DNA of 64,000 nt from Vibrio penaeicida (GTDB lineage Bacteria > Pseudomonadota > Gammaproteobacteria > Enterobacterales > Vibrionaceae), in assembly GCF_019977755.1 (NCBI RefSeq), contig NZ_AP025144.1, forward strand, positions 2,356,001-2,420,000. Reading direction: 5' to 3'. The notes under the pieces were generated by a model. It searched no databases, was not told the origin of the DNA, and saw only the letters and a list, made by a program, of their open reading frames with translations. Positions 1 to 7,591 of the stretch are shown piece after piece (the stretch's first letter is position 1; every line of letters starts with the position of its first letter). The translations under genes and the position numbers were made by a program.

Positions 1-331
1 CTTGTGCCAGCCCTTCCACAACATAAGACAAACCCAGTGTTGCCATAAAGAGGGTCATAGGGCTTCGATTTGCCAAAGGTCTCAGCACCGTTCTTTCAAT
101 CACAACGGCACCTATGCCAAGAACAACCAGAGTAAGAATGATCGCGATAAAAAATGGAAAACCGGAGTCAATCAGGGTGACTAACGTTAACGCAGCAAAC
201 AGTAGAATCGAGCCTTGGGCGTAGTTGAACACACCGCTGGCTTTGAAAATCAGAACAAACCCTATCGCCACTAAGGTGTACATGGTTCCTGCTAATAAAC
301 CGCCTATCAGTGTTTCGATAAAGATATTCAT
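1..331 (-). CDS. Branched-chain amino acid ABC transporter permease, LivH-like (partial)
   Basis: The first 110 residues of an inner-membrane permease are present; the rest lies beyond the left edge. The sequence begins MNIFIETLIGGLLAGTMYTL and shows three hydrophobic segments. The early stretch GLLAGTMYTLVAIGFVLIF and the following FNYAQGSILLF are typical of LivH-type subunits. Together with the LivG-like ATPase 57 bases upstream it would import branched-chain amino acids or another carboxylate. The neighbouring acyl-CoA-synthetase-like gene makes an organic acid substrate possible. The family is clear; the substrate is not. Confidence 0.85.
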   Translation of the reverse strand, partial: MNIFIETLIGGLLAGTMYTLVAIGFVLIFKASGVFNYAQGSILLFAALTLVTLIDSGFPFFIAIILTLVVLGIGAVVIERTVLRPLANRSPMTLFMATLGLSYVVEGLAQ

Positions 332-388
332 AGCCAACAACTCCATGAGAAGCGCGCAAAGAAAAGCGAACTGAGAGATGAATTGAAG

Positions 389-1159
389 TTAATCATTATC
401 TTCTCCAAGGTAGGCAGCGATAACTTCGGGGTTATTTTGAACATCGTCTGGGGTGCCATCCCCAACCTTACGCCCGTAATCAAGCACAACAACATGATCA
501 GACAAGTTCATCACCATGTTGATGTCGTGCTCAATCAGAACAACCGTCACGTTCAACTCTTGGTTGATTGATAAGATGAACTCTGCCATTTCCAGCTTTT
601 CATCTTTATTCATCCCTGCCATTGGCTCATCCAGCAGTAACATGTCTGGGGAGGAGGCGAGTGCTCTGCCTAACCCAACGCGTTTCTGGACACCGTATGC
701 GAGGTTTTCAACCACGGTATCTCTGTGCGCTTGAAGATCCAGAAACTTCAATACTTGCTCAGCTCGCTCTCGGAATAACGCCTCTTCCCGTTTGGCAGAA
801 GGTAGGTTCAACGCATGAGATAAAATGCCAACTGTTGAGTGTCTTGATAACCCAGTGAGAACGTTATCTAATACACTCATTTTCTTAAACAATGCATTGT
901 TCTGAAACATTCTTCCGATACCCCTTTTTGCTGCTTCTAGGGGTTGTATCTTTTTAAAATGTTCTTGGTTAAAAACAATTTCCCCTGAATCGGGTCGATA
1001 GACGCCATTCAGAATATTTAGCATTGAGCTTTTTCCCGCGCCGTTAGGACCGATCAATGAACAGATCTCGCCACGAGTAACAGAGAAGGAAAAATCGGAT
1101 ATCGCTTTCACCCCTTTGAAGGACAACGAGATATCACGTACATCTAAGATACTATCCAT
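389..1159 (-). CDS. ABC transporter ATP-binding protein, LivG-like
   Basis: A 256-residue ATPase energising a branched-chain amino acid type (HAAT) importer. Walker A GPNGAGKS lies at residues 37-44, the signature is the LivG-style variant LAYGVQKRV in place of LSGGQ, Walker B is LLLDEP, and the switch region IEHDINMVM is characteristic of LivG rather than LivF. Length is normal. The start overlaps the end of the upstream AMP-binding-like gene by 8 bases, so the two are translationally coupled. The substrate cannot be read from the ATPase; a carboxylate rather than leucine is plausible given the neighbour. Confidence 0.88.
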   Translation of the reverse strand: MDSILDVRDISLSFKGVKAISDFSFSVTRGEICSLIGPNGAGKSSMLNILNGVYRPDSGEIVFNQEHFKKIQPLEAAKRGIGRMFQNNALFKKMSVLDNVLTGLSRHSTVGILSHALNLPSAKREEALFRERAEQVLKFLDLQAHRDTVVENLAYGVQKRVGLGRALASSPDMLLLDEPMAGMNKDEKLEMAEFILSINQELNVTVVLIEHDINMVMNLSDHVVVLDYGRKVGDGTPDDVQNNPEVIAAYLGEDND

Positions 1160-2123
1160 GTGCGTTTTCTCCTTCTAACTGAACAGAAGAAAGACGGGCA
1201 TTAAGGGGATTTACCGCAGACAAATCAGTACTATTCAACCGACTGAAGCCGTTAACTCGTTTCAGGCGCTTCAACAGGAGTTGTGACCACCAGCTTTTGT
1301 ATCCCTTGAGCGCTTTTGTTGATAGTGAAAGCGCCAAACCCTCTTTTGTTGGAAGCCGGCTTTGAAAGTCTTTCATGTAACGACCAAAGCGATCTTTTGA
1401 GCAAATTAGATGAGTAGGTTGAATCTCAACCCGATCTCGAGCAGAAGACTCTGACGACTCAGGAAATGCGATAGCGAGGTGATCTTTTGTGGTGGTATCG
1501 AAAAGAACCTGAATGCCCGATTCCCAATCGGTAGATTCATCACACCAGCCAACCTTTCCCTCTCCCATGAACACTGTGTCTAGGTATTCGGTTGTCGGCG
1601 GTTGCTGTTGGCAAACCACGACTTCGTCAATGGGAATTGTGTTCCACAGACCCACAATGCGAGGCTCGCTACCAGTTGAAAAACAAGTTATAGGTTTTGA
1701 TATTGGAAGAGACAAACACCGATTTAACGTTTGTCTTTTTTCAATGTAGCAATGTGTCGGGGAATGGGCTTCAATCAGTTCCGACAGTTCTTTTTCACTG
1801 GCTGCCGACGGAATGGGGATGACTCGTCCTCCCATCGAGCAAACCGCCAAGCCTAACACTAGGAGTTTTGGCTCATAGTTACCGCTAATCAACAATACTG
1901 CATCCGACGACAGACCCTTTTGGATCAAACATGACGCTGTGCTTTCGAGTGTTGTATGTAGCCAAGACCAATTAAATCCTAGCCACTCTCCTTGCGATTT
2001 GTGCACGAATACGAATTGATCCGGAGATTGATTCGCTTTGATCGCGATATTATTCAAACCATTCGCATCAATGGAAACTTGTTTAGAAACGTTGGTTACT
2101 TTGTTCTGCAATCGACTATTCAT
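1152..2123 (-). CDS. Degenerate, shortened acyl-CoA synthetase (AMP-binding) homologue
   Basis: A 323-residue protein whose first 150 residues resemble the N-terminal lobe of acyl-CoA/AMP-forming synthetases (for example residues around GLSSDAVLLISGNYEPKLLVLGLAVCSMGGRVIPI). A normal enzyme has about 550 residues and a glycine-rich P-loop YTSGTTGxPKG. Here the only candidate is IQVLFDTTTKDHLAIAF, which lacks the glycines and lysine, and the C-terminal adenylation half is absent. The ATG at 2123 is chosen because AGGGA sits 6 bases upstream; a TTG 15 bases earlier is possible. It leads the liv-like operon. It may be a pseudoenzyme or a decaying gene, although its frame is intact. Confidence 0.6.
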   Translation of the reverse strand: MNSRLQNKVTNVSKQVSIDANGLNNIAIKANQSPDQFVFVHKSQGEWLGFNWSWLHTTLESTASCLIQKGLSSDAVLLISGNYEPKLLVLGLAVCSMGGRVIPIPSAASEKELSELIEAHSPTHCYIEKRQTLNRCLSLPISKPITCFSTGSEPRIVGLWNTIPIDEVVVCQQQPPTTEYLDTVFMGEGKVGWCDESTDWESGIQVLFDTTTKDHLAIAFPESSESSARDRVEIQPTHLICSKDRFGRYMKDFQSRLPTKEGLALSLSTKALKGYKSWWSQLLLKRLKRVNGFSRLNSTDLSAVNPLNARLSSVQLEGENAHG

Positions 2124-2192
2124 ATGCTTCCCTGTCAATGCCTACTGCACTTACCACAGTCCTTGTGATGGTGCGTAATTTCATATTTCTGT

Positions 2193-2202
2193 ACCGTTCG
2201 GT
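2193..2202. promoter_or_regulatory. Candidate TetR-family operator
   Basis: The palindrome ACCGTTCGGT lies between the divergent AMP-binding-like gene (start 2123) and the TetR gene (2398). An ACCG-N2-CGGT core is a common form for TetR-family operators. Control of both directions by the adjacent regulator is inferred from position. Confidence 0.5.
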
Positions 2203-2397
2203 CTGTACACATTTAAAGATCCAATTTAACAAAAAGTCAACATTTATTTTTCATTTGATTATTTTTTGCTTGCTTTCCTAACAGATATTATTTAACTTTC
2301 CAAACATATGGCATCAAAAGTAAAATTGGGAATACTCATCCCGTCACATACAAAACCGTACTGAACAGTCCACTTTTTTTGGGCGAGGAGTAAGATT

Positions 2398-3000
2398 CTG
2401 AAAGATACAAAACAGTCAGCAAAAATTCGGCAAATTGCTGCAACACTTTTTGCAGAGAAAGGGTTTAATGGTGTAGGAGTGGCTGAACTTGGAGAGGCCA
2501 CTGGACTTGGACGTGGTGCGCTCTATCACCATATTGATACCAAGGAAAACCTGCTGTATGACATTTCGTCGCGCTATATTGTTGAACTGGTCGAAGCGGG
2601 AAGAGAAATCACTGCAAACCAGATTGATCCAGCAGAGCGCGTTAAAAGCCTAAGCCGTCACTTAATGCACGTAATCAGCATGCATTTGGCTGAGATGACG
2701 GTTTGCTTCAGAGAAATTCATTCTTTAACCGGTGAACGCTATCAATCGGTCGCTAACTTACATGCCGAATACCAGCAAATTTGGGAAGATGCTTTCGCAG
2801 CGGGAACGGCTCAAGGGCAATTCAGAAAGATCGATAAGACTGCTGTTAAAGGTCTGCTCGGTATGTTTTTCTATAGTTTCTTGTGGCTTAAACCTGGGGG
2901 ACGTCAATCAGACGAAGAGATAGGAAATATATTCAGTGATTTGGTACTCAGAGCCATTGGCGCACACGAGTATTTAGAAGAAAATCAATTCTTCGAATAA
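2398..3000 (+). CDS. TetR/AcrR-family transcriptional regulator with a non-canonical start codon
   Basis: A 200-residue TetR repressor. The N-terminal helix-turn-helix is typical: KIRQIAATLFAEKGFNGVGV, then AELGEATGLGRGALYHHI and KENLLYDI. The HTH reading frame continues upstream of the first ordinary start (GTG 2479) as far as a stop at 2362, and holds no ATG, GTG or TTG. The only start with a good ribosome site is CTG at 2398 (7 bases after GAGGAG) or ATT at 2395. Beginning at 2479 would remove the first HTH helices. The C-terminal half is a ligand-binding helical domain of unknown effector. It is divergent from the liv-like operon and probably controls it. Confidence 0.82.
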   Translation: MKDTKQSAKIRQIAATLFAEKGFNGVGVAELGEATGLGRGALYHHIDTKENLLYDISSRYIVELVEAGREITANQIDPAERVKSLSRHLMHVISMHLAEMTVCFREIHSLTGERYQSVANLHAEYQQIWEDAFAAGTAQGQFRKIDKTAVKGLLGMFFYSFLWLKPGGRQSDEEIGNIFSDLVLRAIGAHEYLEENQFFE

Positions 3001-3098
3001 GAACTCGCTGTTCTATGTACTCGGCGTTCAAAAATGCATGAACATGACATTTGTAGGAAGCTTGCTGCTCGCTCATAGCAGCATTCTCCTAAATGCAT

Positions 3099-3431
3099 TT
3101 ACCAACAATCGCAAGAACAGTCAGAACAGTCTTTTTTCAATGACAATATGTCTACACAGCAACTTGCATTGTCACAAAATTGATCACCTTCTTTTTTGTC
3201 TTTTTTCTTTTTCCTATCTCGCTTCAAAGTATCGTTTGCGACTCTGCATGCTGAAAAACGCTGTGAAATTCTTGTCCTTGATGAAAACACACCGTGTTCC
3301 TGAATGATCTTTTTAACGGCTTCAGAACAGGAATCCCCTTGGTGTAAGCAGGCGTGTGCGCATCGAAATCCTTTATATGGAGAGATAAAGCGCTGATAAA
3401 ACCTAATCAGTACGACGGCTAGATATCTCAT
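3099..3431 (-). CDS. YidD-family protein with a cysteine-rich tail
   Basis: A 110-residue protein whose first 50 residues match the YidD membrane-insertion-factor family (AVVLIRFYQRFISPYKGFRC, then CSEAVKKIIQEHG). Housekeeping YidD is about 85 residues and sits by rnpA/yidC; this copy is elsewhere and carries an extra basic stretch (KRDRKKKKDKKEGD) and a C-terminal tail with eight cysteines, DNASCC...DCSDCSCDCW. It overlaps the acetyltransferase gene by 29 bases. Role in protein insertion is assumed from the family only; the tail could bind metal. Confidence 0.7.
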   Translation of the reverse strand: MRYLAVVLIRFYQRFISPYKGFRCAHACLHQGDSCSEAVKKIIQEHGVFSSRTRISQRFSACRVANDTLKRDRKKKKDKKEGDQFCDNASCCVDILSLKKDCSDCSCDCW

Positions 3432-3957
3432 TCACACTCCCCAATTGCATCCATTCTTCCTTTAGTATTCCGTATCTTACGGAGTCATAGTATGTACCCT
3501 TATAGAAACGCACTTTTCGCAGCCTGCCTTCAAGTTTGAAGCCCAGTTTTTCGGCGCACTTCATCATTGCAGGGTTACCTGACCAAGTTGTAAGCCCCAC
3601 TCTTTCTAGTTCTCGTGTGGCAAATATGTGTGAAACCCACTGACTCAGCGCCTGATGTGCTATGCCCTGCCCCCATACTTTGGAGTCATAGATCACCACA
3701 CCAGATTCTAACCAACGGGTGTTTTCGTCTTCCCAATAGCAGCTAACTGTACCCACTGGTTTGCCATTCCATTCAATTACCTGAATGTCCTCCCCTTTGA
3801 GAAGCCGCTGGAATGTAGTTGTTCGAAACACGTCTTTCGTTGGACGGGTGTAGCCAAAGTAAGGACCGTTGTATTTCGTCCATTCCTCGTCTTTGGTGAC
3901 CAAATTATGTAAAGCCTGGCATTCATCTTCGAACGCCTTTCTGATAATGACAGTCAT
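3403..3957 (-). CDS. GNAT-family N-acetyltransferase (RimJ/RimL-like)
   Basis: A 184-residue single-domain acetyltransferase. The acetyl-CoA binding region is the stretch VVIYDSKVWGQGIAHQALSQWVSH at about residues 85-110, followed by the family pattern GNPAMMKCAEKLGFKLEGRLRK near residues 127-150, typical of enzymes that acetylate N-terminal or side-chain amines. The substrate is unknown. The start at 3957 is the only good ATG before the fold begins. The gene runs into the YidD-like gene downstream, so both are probably co-transcribed. Confidence 0.82.
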   Translation of the reverse strand: MTVIIRKAFEDECQALHNLVTKDEEWTKYNGPYFGYTRPTKDVFRTTTFQRLLKGEDIQVIEWNGKPVGTVSCYWEDENTRWLESGVVIYDSKVWGQGIAHQALSQWVSHIFATRELERVGLTTWSGNPAMMKCAEKLGFKLEGRLRKVRFYKGTYYDSVRYGILKEEWMQLGSVNEISSRRTD

Positions 3958-3987
3958 AGAAATTACCTAAAAACAGAACTCAGGATC

Positions 3988-4022
3988 AAAAGAAGCTCCC
4001 CATTTGGGGAGCTTCTTTTTTA
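3988..4022. terminator. Rho-independent terminator
   Basis: An 11-bp or longer GC-rich stem (AGAAGCTCCCC pairing with GGGGAGCTTCT) with a short T-rich loop and T runs on both sides. On the minus strand it lies directly after the stop codon of the ABC-F gene, which overlaps the outer edge of the hairpin. Confidence 0.85.
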
Positions 4023-5762
4023 TAGGTTTAACTTACTATTAATTAACGCAATTTCTTCTCGCCATTGTGACTGAAGCTTTGGTTTTTGATGCTTGGGCTT
4101 TCGAGCCAGATCGTCTTCAAGCCAGACTTCTAGCTCCAATAACCTTTCGAGCATGATCTCTTCATCACTTTCCGAATCGACAGAATTGCTTACGTCCTTA
4201 GTGTTGCTTTCCTTATTGAGCTCAGAAGAACTGCCCATTTGGAGATCGTCACTTTCAAAAGCCAAACGCTGGTACGCTTCATCAACGTCGAGGTACTCTT
4301 CCAGTTTGCCGTCGGACACTAGCCAGAATCGGTTGCAACTGGATTCGATAAGTCGACGATCGTGGCTGACCACCAACGCGCCACCTTGGAAGTTTCTTAA
4401 GGTTTCGAAAAGCTCTTCTTTCCCTTCTAAATCCAAGTGGTTGGTTGGCTCGTCCAGCATGAGCAAATGATAGTTTGCGAGCGTTAGCCCAATAAATAAT
4501 AATCGGGAACGCTCACCACCACTGAGTTCCTTTACCTTCTGTTCATGGCGGTTAAATGGAAAGCCGGCACTGTTTAATGAACGCTTTCGTACTTCTTCCG
4601 TTAAATTCCCGTAGGAATACAGCGCGTCGAGTAGGCTTTCCTCTCCGTTTAGCTGCTCTAAGCTCTGATCGTAGTACCCGATGTTTGCTTTTGGATGAAG
4701 TACTATTCCTCCAACACTGTAACCATCGGAGTACGCAGCCCAAAGCATGCGCATAAGAGAAGATTTACCACTGCCATTTCGCCCCAAAATCGCGACTTTG
4801 TCACCACTTTTGATTTGCTGGTGAATAGCCTCAAATAGCAAAGGAAGATGAGGTTGTGCTTTCACTTGGGTGTTTTCGAGTTCTAACAGGCGATTCGCTT
4901 GCATACGTTCACCCGACAAGGTTAACGTCCACGGTGAACCTTGCGTAAGTTCGGTTTGCTGCTCGACCAATCGATCTTTGCGCTTTTCCATGTGTTTGGC
5001 TTTACGAGCTAAGTCTTCGTTGTCGTAAACTTTGCCCCAAACGGCTAAACGTTTGGCGCTTTTTTCGATCCGGTCAATCTCCTTTTGCTCCGACTTATGG
5101 CGCGCTTCGTCAGCCATGTCTTTCTCTGAGAGCGCTTGCCTCGCTTCGCTACAAGGTAAATCAAAACTATAGAGCCCTTTGTCTCTCATAATCCAAGTTG
5201 TATTGGTTACGCTGTCTAAAAGAGTCTGATCGTGAGACACCAAAACAAAGCTGCCACGCCATGTGTTAAGAAAACGCTCTAACCATAGCAAGGTGGGTAA
5301 ATCTAGGTGGTTGCTGGGTTCATCTAAAAGCAATAGATCGGGCTGGGTAATAAGCGCTCTTGCCAGCAAGAGTTTCATGTGCTGCCCGCCACTGAGGGAG
5401 GAAGCAAGCTGTTGCCATTGGCTTTCGCTAAAACCAAATTCCGCCAATAACGCTTCAACGCGCCATCGTTCATCGAGCTCTGGTAATTGCTCTGCCAATG
5501 CTTCAATCAAACTGGCGTGCTCAACTGCGGCAGGAAGGTACTGCTCTACGCTGGCAACCACGCAGCGGTGTGCTTTGGTAACACTTCCAGTGTGAGAATC
5601 TGATTTGCCACTCAACACGGCAAGTAGCGAGCTTTTTCCACAACCGTTGTGACCAATTAAGCCAATTTTGTTGCCTTTTTGCAGGGTGAAAGAAATCGCT
5701 TCAAACAAAGTGCTTGAAGGTTGTTCAATAGTAAGAGTTTGTGCTGATAATAAAGTACTCAT
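4020..5762 (-). CDS. ABC-F family ATPase (ribosome-associated translation factor type)
   Basis: A 580-residue soluble protein with two tandem ABC domains and no membrane segment. Domain 1 has GHNGCGKSS, LSGGQ and LLLDEPSNHLDL; domain 2 has GRNGSGKSS, LSGGE and LMLDEPTNHLDL. The charged linker between them (EARHKSEQKEIDRIEKSAKRLAVWGK...) is the segment that reaches into the ribosome in this family. An acidic then basic C-terminal extension follows. ABC-F proteins rescue or regulate ribosomes, and some give antibiotic protection; which applies here is unknown. The ATG at 5762 is preferred over an upstream GTG (5786) because GAGA lies 8 bases before it. Confidence 0.85.
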   Translation of the reverse strand: MSTLLSAQTLTIEQPSSTLFEAISFTLQKGNKIGLIGHNGCGKSSLLAVLSGKSDSHTGSVTKAHRCVVASVEQYLPAAVEHASLIEALAEQLPELDERWRVEALLAEFGFSESQWQQLASSLSGGQHMKLLLARALITQPDLLLLDEPSNHLDLPTLLWLERFLNTWRGSFVLVSHDQTLLDSVTNTTWIMRDKGLYSFDLPCSEARQALSEKDMADEARHKSEQKEIDRIEKSAKRLAVWGKVYDNEDLARKAKHMEKRKDRLVEQQTELTQGSPWTLTLSGERMQANRLLELENTQVKAQPHLPLLFEAIHQQIKSGDKVAILGRNGSGKSSLMRMLWAAYSDGYSVGGIVLHPKANIGYYDQSLEQLNGEESLLDALYSYGNLTEEVRKRSLNSAGFPFNRHEQKVKELSGGERSRLLFIGLTLANYHLLMLDEPTNHLDLEGKEELFETLRNFQGGALVVSHDRRLIESSCNRFWLVSDGKLEEYLDVDEAYQRLAFESDDLQMGSSSELNKESNTKDVSNSVDSESDEEIMLERLLELEVWLEDDLARKPKHQKPKLQSQWREEIALINSKLNL

Positions 5763-6154
5763 AAGTTTCTCAAGAATTGCGGGCACGATGCCCTTGTCAA
5801 ACTACGCTGACAACAATCCAAGAGCTCAAGAGAAGAGCACTCTGAATAGAATGGTTTTGTATTCGCTCAAGCCTGGATTATCGCAGCACGATATCGCAAT
5901 GTCTTGAGTGGTTCACTATAGCAAAGTGACGTGCGCTAAATGGGCGACACACAAACATAATTAATTCCTCCTTTTTCTTTGGGGCGATGGTTACGCCGCT
6001 GTAAATGGGTAGCGCGATAATAGATTTATCACCTTAAAAAAAGATAGCCTTGAGAAACTTTACGCATAAAAAAAGAGAGGTCGGTCACCTCTCTTTCACA
6101 TTTGATGAGCATGACTCTAAGTTACGCTCGATGTTATTTTACCCATTGACGACG
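5763..6154. other. Non-coding gap and 5' leader of the ABC-F gene
   Basis: No convincing gene is seen. The left part is the leader of the minus-strand ABC-F gene. It holds a small hairpin (GGGCA, loop, TGCCC, 5781-5793) close to the ribosome site and a possible -10 (TATAGT on the minus strand, near 5917). The right part holds the terminator of the PAAR gene. Confidence 0.5.
6072..6096 (-). terminator. Rho-independent terminator of the PAAR gene
   Basis: A perfect 10-bp stem AAAGAGAGGT / ACCTCTCTTT with a 5-base loop, followed on the minus strand by a run of seven T. It lies about 60 bases after the PAAR stop codon. Confidence 0.88.
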
Positions 6155-6442
6155 TCAACCAATCAATACTGTCGGATTTCCGGCAACGATTTTACCACCG
6201 TGAGCGGTACCATCACCCATTCTTGCGGCAGGTTTACCATTAATGGAGACAGAGCCAGAACCTTCGTTGATAGTGTCTGGTGGACCTATGCAGACCAACT
6301 TATCTCCTTTTCTACCAGCAGGTAAGCCCCCAATAAATACATTGCCTGAGCCACTAACCACTGGACCACCGACGTGAGGGACTTTGGCTGTAACCTTAGG
6401 GCAGACATGCATTGATGTAACGGTGGCAGCAGGTTTTCCCAT
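6155..6442 (-). CDS. Orphan PAAR-domain protein (type VI secretion spike tip)
   Basis: A 95-residue protein made only of a PAAR domain: GKPAATVTSMHVCP at the start, a central SGSGNVFIGGLPAGRKGDKLVC, and the C-terminal SINGKPAARMGDGTAHGG. PAAR proteins form the sharp zinc-holding cone on VgrG at the tip of the type VI secretion needle. There is no toxin extension, adaptor, VgrG or immunity gene nearby, so it may serve a T6SS encoded elsewhere. ATG 6442 is preferred: AGGAG is 6 bases upstream; a TTG two codons earlier is less likely. Confidence 0.88.
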   Translation of the reverse strand: MGKPAATVTSMHVCPKVTAKVPHVGGPVVSGSGNVFIGGLPAGRKGDKLVCIGPPDTINEGSGSVSINGKPAARMGDGTAHGGKIVAGNPTVLIG

Positions 6443-6656
6443 CTCCAACTCCTCACATTAATATAAAATTATGTGAACAAGCTAGAACAGTCGATGGTTG
6501 ATATCAATGTGAGAAGTTATTGGTGAGAACACTCGTTCGGTAAAATTGTAGTTTCATCACTTAGTGTCGATGAAATAAACAAATGCATACAAAAAAACTT
6601 TTAGTTTGCTTCAGAACCCAAACCTATGGGAACCGAAGCTTGATGACGTTGATTGG

Positions 6657-7433
6657 CTACTGATGCAGATTACCGCCCATCTGTTCATTTAAATATTCAG
6701 CGGCTTCCAGCATGGCTTCGCGGCATTCTTTCCTGATGGCACGGTTATCGCCTTCCACGCTTTCTATTAAAGGAATGGTCAAACAGGCGATTGCCTGCCC
6801 AGAATAATCCGTTAAAGGTACTGAAATGTTGACGACACCTTTAATGACATAGCTTTTGCGCTCTTCGTATCCTTTTTTACGAACTTTCGCTAGCTCCGCT
6901 TTTATTTCGCTAATGTCTTCTTCACTACCGGGAGGGTGGGCAAGGATAAACTGCTCTAATTCACTGTCTGGCGAGTGCGCTAAAATAACGCGACCAGAAG
7001 ACGCTTTCCACACATCCAATTTGGCACCTAACCGGACACTCATCAAGTGGTATCCCGGAGAGTCAACTTGCCCAATAACCAACAATTTCCCTTCAGAAAC
7101 GATGGCCAAATGAACCGATTGCTGAAGCTTTTCAGCCAATGTATTCATAACCGGAACCGCAAGGGATGTGAGGCGTTTTATCTTTGGATAACGATGCGAG
7201 ACTTCGAACAACTTCGTGGTAAGCGCATACCTGTCGGTGTGAGGATCTAGCGACAGATAACCTCTATCGCACAGCACCACCAGCATTCTAAAAATCTCTC
7301 CGACACTTCTGCCTAATTCTCTGGCTATTTCAACCTGAGAAAGCCCAGAAGCATGGCTTGAAAGTACTTCTATGATGTCTAAGCCCTTTTCCAGAGCTGG
7401 CGCTTGATACTTTTTTTCTTCTTTCGTATCCAA
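6657..7433 (-). CDS. IclR-family transcriptional regulator
   Basis: A 258-residue regulator. Residues about 14-65 form the winged HTH (EKGLDIIEVLSSHASGLSQV...IFRMLVVLCDRGYL), and the rest is the IclR effector domain (GQVDSPGYHLMSVRLGAKLD, ASSGRVILA). The start is TTG at 7433, with AAGGA about 7 bases upstream; no ATG lies near. It is the last gene of the leftward sugar-acid cluster and probably senses a pathway intermediate such as a 2-keto-3-deoxy acid. A candidate site for it is the repeat at 11595-11623. Confidence 0.85.
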   Translation of the reverse strand: MDTKEEKKYQAPALEKGLDIIEVLSSHASGLSQVEIARELGRSVGEIFRMLVVLCDRGYLSLDPHTDRYALTTKLFEVSHRYPKIKRLTSLAVPVMNTLAEKLQQSVHLAIVSEGKLLVIGQVDSPGYHLMSVRLGAKLDVWKASSGRVILAHSPDSELEQFILAHPPGSEEDISEIKAELAKVRKKGYEERKSYVIKGVVNISVPLTDYSGQAIACLTIPLIESVEGDNRAIRKECREAMLEAAEYLNEQMGGNLHQ

Positions 7434-7483
7434 TGGTTTTCCTTACTGGTGAATAACTTGCTTCCAAGCTGCCTTTGTGGCGC

Positions 7484-7516
7484 TATACCCAAGTAACCTT
7501 AGGATGCTTGGGTATA
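7484..7516. repeat. Copy 1 of a dispersed repeat, folded as a hairpin
   Basis: The outer ten bases TATACCCAAG pair perfectly with CTTGGGTATA. The left 24 bases (7484-7507), read on the minus strand, match 46788-46811 with three differences. It lies between the IclR gene and the dehydratase gene, where it could also act as a processing hairpin. I associate this ACTTGGGTATA motif with Vibrio intergenic DNA from memory; this was not searched. Confidence 0.6.
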
Positions 7517-7591
7517 AGACTGTCGCTTATTGGAACCAATACTACTGAATACTTTACCAAGTTTCATCTGCGAGACATCACATCATTCATA

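Noticed and set aside
5668..5907. Plus-strand frame of 79 codons upstream of the ABC-F gene as a leader gene
   Set aside because: It overlaps the ABC-F coding start on the opposite strand and lacks a ribosome site.
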